A DNA stretch of 64,000 bases, taken from Micromonospora sp. WMMD1155 (lineage in GTDB: Bacteria; Actinomycetota; Actinomycetes; Mycobacteriales; Micromonosporaceae). Position 1 is the first letter of the stretch; each line of letters starts with the position of its first letter. Position numbers and translations under genes: made by a program. The stretch is taken from assembly GCF_029581275.1 (NCBI RefSeq), contig NZ_CP120742.1, forward strand, positions 4,340,501 to 4,404,500, written 5' to 3'. The notes under the pieces were generated by a model. That model ran no database searches. It was not told the DNA's origin and saw only the letters and a program-made list of their open reading frames with translations. Below, in pieces: positions 59,556 through 64,000 of this stretch.

Positions 59556-60503
59556 GTGACGACCGTCGACATTCGGGAGATACCGCTCGTCGCGCCGGGA
59601 GCGGGCCCGTACGGCATCACGGCTGGCCCCGACGGCGCGTTGTGGCTGACGCTGGTCCACGCCGGAGCGATCGCCCGCCTGGGGGCGGACGGCACGGTCC
59701 GTACCCATCCGCTTGATCCGGCCGGCGGTCGCCCCTTGATCATCACGGCCGGGCCGGACGACGCGCTCTGGTTCACCCGCTCCGGCGACGACCGGATCGG
59801 TCGGATCAGCCTCGACGGCGAGCAGCGCACTGTCGCCCTACCCGCGGGCAGCGGACCGGACGGCATCGCCACCGGAGCCGACGGCGCGCTCTGGTACGCC
59901 GGGATGACCTCCGACACGATCGGCCGGGTCGACACCGACGGCACTGTCACCGTGTTCCCGCTGCCGGTGACCGGCGGGTTCGCCTCGATGATCACCGCCG
60001 GGGCGGATCAGGCGCTCTGGTTCACCCTCAACCAGGCGAACGCGATCGGCCGCATCGACCTCGACGGTCGGGTCACGGTGCATCCGCTGCCCACCGCGAA
60101 CGCCGGACCGGTCGGCATCACCCTCGGCGCCGACGGGGCGGTCTGGTTCGTGGAGATCGCCGCCGGTCAGCTCGGCCGGATCACCCCGGACGGCGAGATC
60201 GTCGAGTTCCCGCTACCGGACCGTGCGGCCCGGCCGCACGCGATCGTGGCCGACCCGGCGGGCGGCGTGTGGTTCACCGAGTGGGGCGCCAACCGGATCG
60301 GCCACCTCGATCCGACCGGCCGGATCGACGCTCACGACCTGCCCACCCCCGATGCCGAGCCACACGGCATCACCCGCACCGCCGACGGCGTCTGGGCCGC
60401 CCTGGAAATCGGCGCGGTAGCCCACCTGCCCCACCCCGCCCAGTCCTCGGTGATCAAGAGGTTTGCGTCAGGATCCGGGCCGGAATTGACGCAAACCTCT
60501 TGA
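59556..60503 (+). CDS. vgb: Virginiamycin B lyase-like beta-propeller protein
   Basis: Protein of 315 residues with seven repeats of the type GITAGPDGALWLT / DRIGRI, forming a beta propeller. It matches streptogramin B lyases, which open the lactone ring of type B streptogramins and so give resistance. Candidate catalytic residues are the His of ARPHAIVADPAGGVWFTE and the Glu and His after it (WFTEWGANRIG, PHGITRTADG). Actinomycete homologues are common and may have other substrates. GTG at 59556. The last 17 residues and the stop are read from the inverted repeat at 60449-60508, an odd C-terminus. Confidence 0.8.
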   Translation: MTTVDIREIPLVAPGAGPYGITAGPDGALWLTLVHAGAIARLGADGTVRTHPLDPAGGRPLIITAGPDDALWFTRSGDDRIGRISLDGEQRTVALPAGSGPDGIATGADGALWYAGMTSDTIGRVDTDGTVTVFPLPVTGGFASMITAGADQALWFTLNQANAIGRIDLDGRVTVHPLPTANAGPVGITLGADGAVWFVEIAAGQLGRITPDGEIVEFPLPDRAARPHAIVADPAGGVWFTEWGANRIGHLDPTGRIDAHDLPTPDAEPHGITRTADGVWAALEIGAVAHLPHPAQSSVIKRFASGSGPELTQTS

Positions 60504-60508
60504 TCACC
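60449..60508. repeat. Palindrome E carrying the stop codons of both converging genes
   Basis: Inverted repeat with perfect 22-bp arms (60449-60470 and 60487-60508), each ending GGTGATCAAGAG or its complement, around a 16-base loop. The TGATCA at 60501-60506 is read as TGA for vgb (60501-60503) and, on the other strand, as TGA for the LD-carboxypeptidase (60504-60506). Likely bidirectional terminator, related in its GATC caps to copies A-D but of different sequence. Confidence 0.8.
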
Positions 60509-61457
60509 GGGGGAGACGGGGGGAGACGGCGGGGGCCACCGTCAGGGTTCCGGTTTCGGTGTTGATGGTCGCTCGGGTGCCCACCGGGACCGTCAGTTGG
60601 TCTTTGCCGTGGCCGATGGGGAGGCCGCCGAGGACCGGTACGCCCAGGTCGCCGAGGCGTTCGGTGAGCACGTCCACGATCGTGGTGTCCCAGCCGTCGC
60701 CGCAGTCGGTGAACTGCCCGACCGCCACCCCGGCCAGGCCGTCCAACGCGCCGGCCCGACGGAGGTGGGTGAGCATCCGGTCGACCTTGTACGGGGGCTC
60801 CTGCACATCCTCGATCAACAGCACCGCACCGGTCAGGTCGGGCAGGTCCGGTGTGCCGATCGACGCGGCGATCATGCACAGGTTGCCGCCGAGCAGGGTG
60901 CCGGTGGCGTGACCCGGCACGCGGACGTCGAACGTCTCCTCGGTGGGCACCGCACTGATCGACACCGGTTCGGTCGTCATCAGCGCCGCGTGCAGGGACT
61001 CGGCGGAGCGCAGCGGGGTCCGCTCGTCGCGCCAGGCCGCCCCCGGGCCATGCACCCCGGCCAGCCGGGCGCCCCGCCACAACGCGAACTGCAGGGCGGT
61101 GATGTCCGAGAAACCGGCCACCACCTTCGGGTCGCGGCGGACGGCGGCCATGTCGACGGCGTCCACGATCCGCTGGACGCCGTACCCGCCCCGGGTGCAG
61201 ATCACCCCCCGGATCTCCGGATCGGCGAAGGCCGCGTTCAGGTCGGCGGCGCGCAGCTCGTCGGTGCCGGCGAGGTAGCCGTGGCGGGCGTACGCGTTCG
61301 GGGCCGGCACCGGGCGCAGACCCCAACCGACCAGCAACTCCATGCCCCGGGCCACCCGCTCCGGCGAGGTCGGCCCGGACGGCGACACCAGCAGCACGGC
61401 GTCACCGGGCACCAGCACGGGTGGGCGGACGGCGGCGGTGGTGTGCTCGCTGATCAC
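60504..61457 (-). CDS. LD-carboxypeptidase / MccF-like serine peptidase (S66)
   Basis: Peptidase of about 317 residues that removes the terminal D-Ala from peptidoglycan tetrapeptides in recycling (LdcA) or cleaves microcin-type adducts (MccF). Triad: Ser in GFSDITALQFAL, Glu in VLLIEDVQEPPYKVDRML and His in GLPIGHGKDQLTVPVG. ICTRGGYGVQRIVD is also typical. GTG at 61457 taken because homology begins at VLVPGDAVLLVSPSGP. Ends within palindrome E. The role is inferred between the two subfamilies. Confidence 0.88.
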   Translation of the reverse strand: MISEHTTAAVRPPVLVPGDAVLLVSPSGPTSPERVARGMELLVGWGLRPVPAPNAYARHGYLAGTDELRAADLNAAFADPEIRGVICTRGGYGVQRIVDAVDMAAVRRDPKVVAGFSDITALQFALWRGARLAGVHGPGAAWRDERTPLRSAESLHAALMTTEPVSISAVPTEETFDVRVPGHATGTLLGGNLCMIAASIGTPDLPDLTGAVLLIEDVQEPPYKVDRMLTHLRRAGALDGLAGVAVGQFTDCGDGWDTTIVDVLTERLGDLGVPVLGGLPIGHGKDQLTVPVGTRATINTETGTLTVAPAVSPRLPR

Positions 61458-61546
61458 AACCGCAGAGCCTAACGATCCCACCAGCACGGGCACGCTGGTC
61501 CGTGGCAGGGCGTGGCACGGGGTGGCGTACCCGCTAGCCTCGACGG

Positions 61547-62314
61547 GTGGCAACCGCGCTGGTGATCGAGAACGACCCGACCGACGACGCCCGCCGGCTG
61601 GGCGAGTGGCTGACCGAGGCGGGGCTGGAGTTGTGGGTGGTCCGCCCGCACGCCGGCGACGAGCTCCCCGCCGACCTGGAGGGGTACGCGGCGCTGGTGG
61701 TGCTCGGCGGCGAACAGCAGGCGTACCCGCTGCCGGACGGCTCGCCCGGCGCGCCCTGGTTCCCGGCCGTGGAGGGCCTGTTGCGCAAGGCGGTCCGGCA
61801 CCGGGTGCCGACCCTGGCCGTCTGCCTGGGCGCGCAGCTGCTCGCCACCGCGCACGCCGGGCTGGTCGAGCGCAGCCCGTCCGGGCCGGAGATCGGCCCC
61901 GGCGTGGTGGGCCGGCGCGACGCCGCCGAGAGCGACCCACTGTTCCGGTACGTGCCGTTGATCCCGGACGTGCTCCATTGGCACGTCGACGAGATCACCG
62001 AGCTGCCCCGGGGCGCGACCCTGCTGGCCGCGTCGACCCGTTACCCGCACCAGGCGTTCCGGCTCGGTGACCGGGCCTGGGGTCTGCAGTTCCACATCGA
62101 GTGCGACGCCGCGATGATCGCCGACTGGTCGACCGACTCGGCCCAACTCGCCGAGCTGGGCTACGACCCGGAGTTGGTGGTGGCGGCCTGCGCCTCGGTG
62201 TTGGCCGACATCGAGGAGGTCTGGCAGCCGTTCGCCGCCCGGTTCGCCGCGCTGGCGCTCGGCGAGTTGGACGACAGCGTGACGCGGCGCGGCCTGCCGC
62301 TGCTCGGGCACTGA
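61547..62314 (+). CDS. Class I glutamine amidotransferase-like protein
   Basis: Protein of 255 residues with the triad of class I amidotransferases: Cys in AVCLGAQLLA near 92, His and Glu in LQFHIEC near 180. VVLGGEQQAYPLPDG is the oxyanion side. It is a stand-alone domain whose partner is unknown. GTG start at 61547; its stop overlaps the glnE start (TGATG), a pairing conserved in streptomycetes, so it may serve nitrogen metabolism. Confidence 0.85.
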   Translation: MATALVIENDPTDDARRLGEWLTEAGLELWVVRPHAGDELPADLEGYAALVVLGGEQQAYPLPDGSPGAPWFPAVEGLLRKAVRHRVPTLAVCLGAQLLATAHAGLVERSPSGPEIGPGVVGRRDAAESDPLFRYVPLIPDVLHWHVDEITELPRGATLLAASTRYPHQAFRLGDRAWGLQFHIECDAAMIADWSTDSAQLAELGYDPELVVAACASVLADIEEVWQPFAARFAALALGELDDSVTRRGLPLLGH

Positions 62315-64000
62315 TGAGCCGGCCGACCAGGACGCCGGGGCGGCTCGCCCGGTACGGGTTCGGCACCGCGGAGGGCGACGGCGGCGCGCGCGCCGCGGAC
62401 CTTCTCGGCCCGGACGGGCTGCGGCTGTGGCGGCCGGAGGAGCAGGAGCCGACCGACGAGCCGGCCGGGGAACTGCTCGCCGCGCTGTCCCGGGCCGCCG
62501 ACCCGGATCTGGCCCTGCGCCAACTGCACCGCATCGTCGAGGCCGCGAGGCGGACCGACGGCACCAACGCGCCGGGCGGCGGCAGCCGTGCCAGTGTGCC
62601 GGGCAGCGGCAGCGGCACCAGTGCGCGAGGTGGCGGCAGCGGCACCAGTGCGCGAGGTGGCGGCAGCGGTGCCGGGACACCGGGCGGCAGCGGCGGCGAC
62701 GCGTACCCTCCGCTGCTGGCGGAGCTGCACGCCGACCCCGGGCTGCGGCGGCGACTCATCGCCGTGCTGGGCGCGTCGTCGGCGCTCGGCGACCACCTGG
62801 TGGCGAACCCCGAGCACTGCCTGACCCTGCGTACCGCCCCGGACGGGCTCGCCCCCGTTGCCGAAGGGCGGCTGGAGGTGACCGACGGCGGCAACCCGGT
62901 GGCGGCGCTGCGCACCGCGTACCGGTTGGCGTTGCTGCGGATCGCCGCGGCGGACCTGACCGGTGGCCGCGGCCTGGAGCAGACGATGGCCGCGCTCTCC
63001 GCGCTTGCCGACGCGACGCTCGCCGCCGCGTACGAGATCGCTGTCGCCGAACTGGCGGACGGCACCGAGCGGCCCCGGCTCGCGGTGGTGGCGATGGGCA
63101 AGTGCGGCGGTGGCGAGCTGAACTACGTCTCCGACGTGGACGTCATCTTCGTCGCCGCCGAGGACGCCGACCTGTCCGCCGCGACCCAGGTGGCGACCCG
63201 GCTGATCTCCGTCTGCGGGATGGTCGCCTGGCCGGTGGACGCCGCGCTGCGCCCCGAGGGCAACCGGGGCCCGCTGGTGCGGACCCTCGCCAGCCACCTC
63301 GCCTACTACCGGCGGTGGGCGCGCACCTGGGAGTTCCAGGCGCTGCTCAAGGCCCGCCCGGCCGCCGGTGACCTGCCGCTGGCCCAGGAGTGGATCGACC
63401 AGCTCGCGCCACTGGTGTGGCGGGCGGCCGAACGGCCCGAGGCGGTCGAGGACGTGCGCGCCATGCGCCGCCGGATCATCGACAACATCCCGCCGAAGGA
63501 GCTGGAACGCGAGATCAAACGCGGCCCCGGCGGGCTGCGCGACATCGAGTTCGCCGTCCAGTTGCTGCAACTCGTGCACGGTCGCGGCGACGAGACGCTG
63601 CGGGAGCCGGGCACCATCCCGGCGCTGCGCGCGCTCGTCGCCGGCGGCTACGTCGGTCGCGCCGACGGCGAGGCGCTGCTGCGCGGCTACCGCTTCCTGC
63701 GCGGCGTCGAGCACCGGCTGCAACTCCAGGGCCTCCGTCGCACCCACACCGTGCCGACCGAGCCGGGCGCGCTGCGCTGGCTCGCCGCCGCGCTGGGTTT
63801 CACGGCCACGCCGGGGCGCAGCGCCGTGGAGAGCTTCCGGGCCGAGTGGGTCACCCACGCCACCGAGGTACGCCGGCTGCACGCCAAACTGCTCTACCGG
63901 CCGCTGCTGGAGTCGGTGGCCCGGGTGCCGGCCGACGGGCTGCGGCTCACCCCCGAGGCGGCCCGGAACCGGTTGGAGATCCTCGGTTTCGCCGACCCGG
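62314..64000 (+). CDS. glnE: Glutamine synthetase adenylyltransferase/adenylyl-removing enzyme (3' end outside window)
   Basis: Bifunctional enzyme that adds AMP to, or removes it from, glutamine synthetase in response to nitrogen status. The start ATG 62314 overlaps the previous stop. Residues 1-80 are a divergent N-terminus, then a Gly/Ser-rich stretch (about 88-130), then VLGASSALGDHLVANPEHC. The first nucleotidyltransferase domain has MGKCGGGELNYVSDVDVIFV with its metal Asp pair near 255-275, and DIPPKELE, FAVQLLQLVHG follow. 562 codons lie in the window; the second, adenylyltransferase domain is beyond the right edge. Confidence 0.92.
   Translation, partial: MSRPTRTPGRLARYGFGTAEGDGGARAADLLGPDGLRLWRPEEQEPTDEPAGELLAALSRAADPDLALRQLHRIVEAARRTDGTNAPGGGSRASVPGSGSGTSARGGGSGTSARGGGSGAGTPGGSGGDAYPPLLAELHADPGLRRRLIAVLGASSALGDHLVANPEHCLTLRTAPDGLAPVAEGRLEVTDGGNPVAALRTAYRLALLRIAAADLTGGRGLEQTMAALSALADATLAAAYEIAVAELADGTERPRLAVVAMGKCGGGELNYVSDVDVIFVAAEDADLSAATQVATRLISVCGMVAWPVDAALRPEGNRGPLVRTLASHLAYYRRWARTWEFQALLKARPAAGDLPLAQEWIDQLAPLVWRAAERPEAVEDVRAMRRRIIDNIPPKELEREIKRGPGGLRDIEFAVQLLQLVHGRGDETLREPGTIPALRALVAGGYVGRADGEALLRGYRFLRGVEHRLQLQGLRRTHTVPTEPGALRWLAAALGFTATPGRSAVESFRAEWVTHATEVRRLHAKLLYRPLLESVARVPADGLRLTPEAARNRLEILGFADP
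62611..62664. repeat. 27-bp tandem repeat in glnE linker
   Basis: Two identical 27-bp copies (62611-62637 and 62638-62664), followed by a partial third, encode SGTSARGGG units in a Gly/Ser-rich linker ahead of the adenylyl-removing domain. Confidence 0.85.

Noticed and set aside
62161..63882. Minus-strand frame over glnE
   Set aside because: Antisense shadow; glnE itself has clear catalytic motifs on the plus strand.

Overview
The window is a stretch of a high-GC actinomycete chromosome, most likely a Micromonospora-type organism (family Micromonosporaceae). This rests on the very GC-rich third codon positions, frequent GTG starts with AGGGGGAG-like ribosome sites, actinobacterial families (DUF3052, AhpE, DUF3040, DUF397/DUF5753 regulators, F420-dependent reductase, GlnA2/GlnE, a histone H1-like basic protein) and a bacterial type A RNase P RNA. 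The genus is inferred from overall resemblance, not from a search. No rRNA operon, integrase, transposase, CRISPR array or phage module was found.

Layout. 1-9.8 kb: end of a 2-oxoacid dehydrogenase E1, DUF3052 and AhpE peroxiredoxin genes, a tRNA-Val, two DinB/DUF664 proteins, a HAD phosphatase, and a glycosyltransferase and polysaccharide pyruvyl transferase that probably act on surface glycans. 9.8-14.7 kb: a tandem-repeat array joined to a palindrome, then a coupled SNF2 helicase and SWIM-finger pair. 15.1-21.4 kb: a tightly packed five-gene operon, DUF1800, DUF1501, haem/FAD transmembrane reductase, exported FMN-binding protein and ApbE flavinyltransferase, which reads as an extracytosolic electron-transfer unit. 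21.4-24.4 kb: a degenerate primase-polymerase-like protein diverging from an XRE regulator across a 17-bp palindrome. 24.5-27.3 kb: the conserved Nif3, zinc-ribbon and RNase H/phosphatase operon.

27.4-52.6 kb is accessory in character. It holds a DUF3311/solute symporter pair, a MarR/MFS pair around a double operator, RNase P RNA, a GntR/ABC exporter, an XRE/DUF397 module facing three tiny coupled genes, a MerR pair, an expansin, a TetR/SDR pair with two operator copies, an epoxide hydrolase, AraC and PadR regulators, an M48 protease, an H1-like protein and an RNB nuclease. Three decayed genes (CBM, PadR-linked membrane protein, VOC) are present in or near it. 52.7-64 kb: F420-NADP reductase, panB, glutamine-dependent nadE, glnA2 with a GlnR-like box, DUF350, a Vgb-like lyase, LD-carboxypeptidase, a glutamine amidotransferase and the start of glnE.

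The flanks keep the order known from Mycobacterium tuberculosis Rv2221c-Rv2241 (glnE, glnA2, panB, RNase H, zinc ribbon, Nif3, ahpE, DUF3052, dehydrogenase E1), so the middle looks like an expansion within an old core block. A family of GATC-capped intergenic palindromes, three of them exactly 75 bp, sits at gene ends through the window, and two of them abut short GC-rich tandem arrays.
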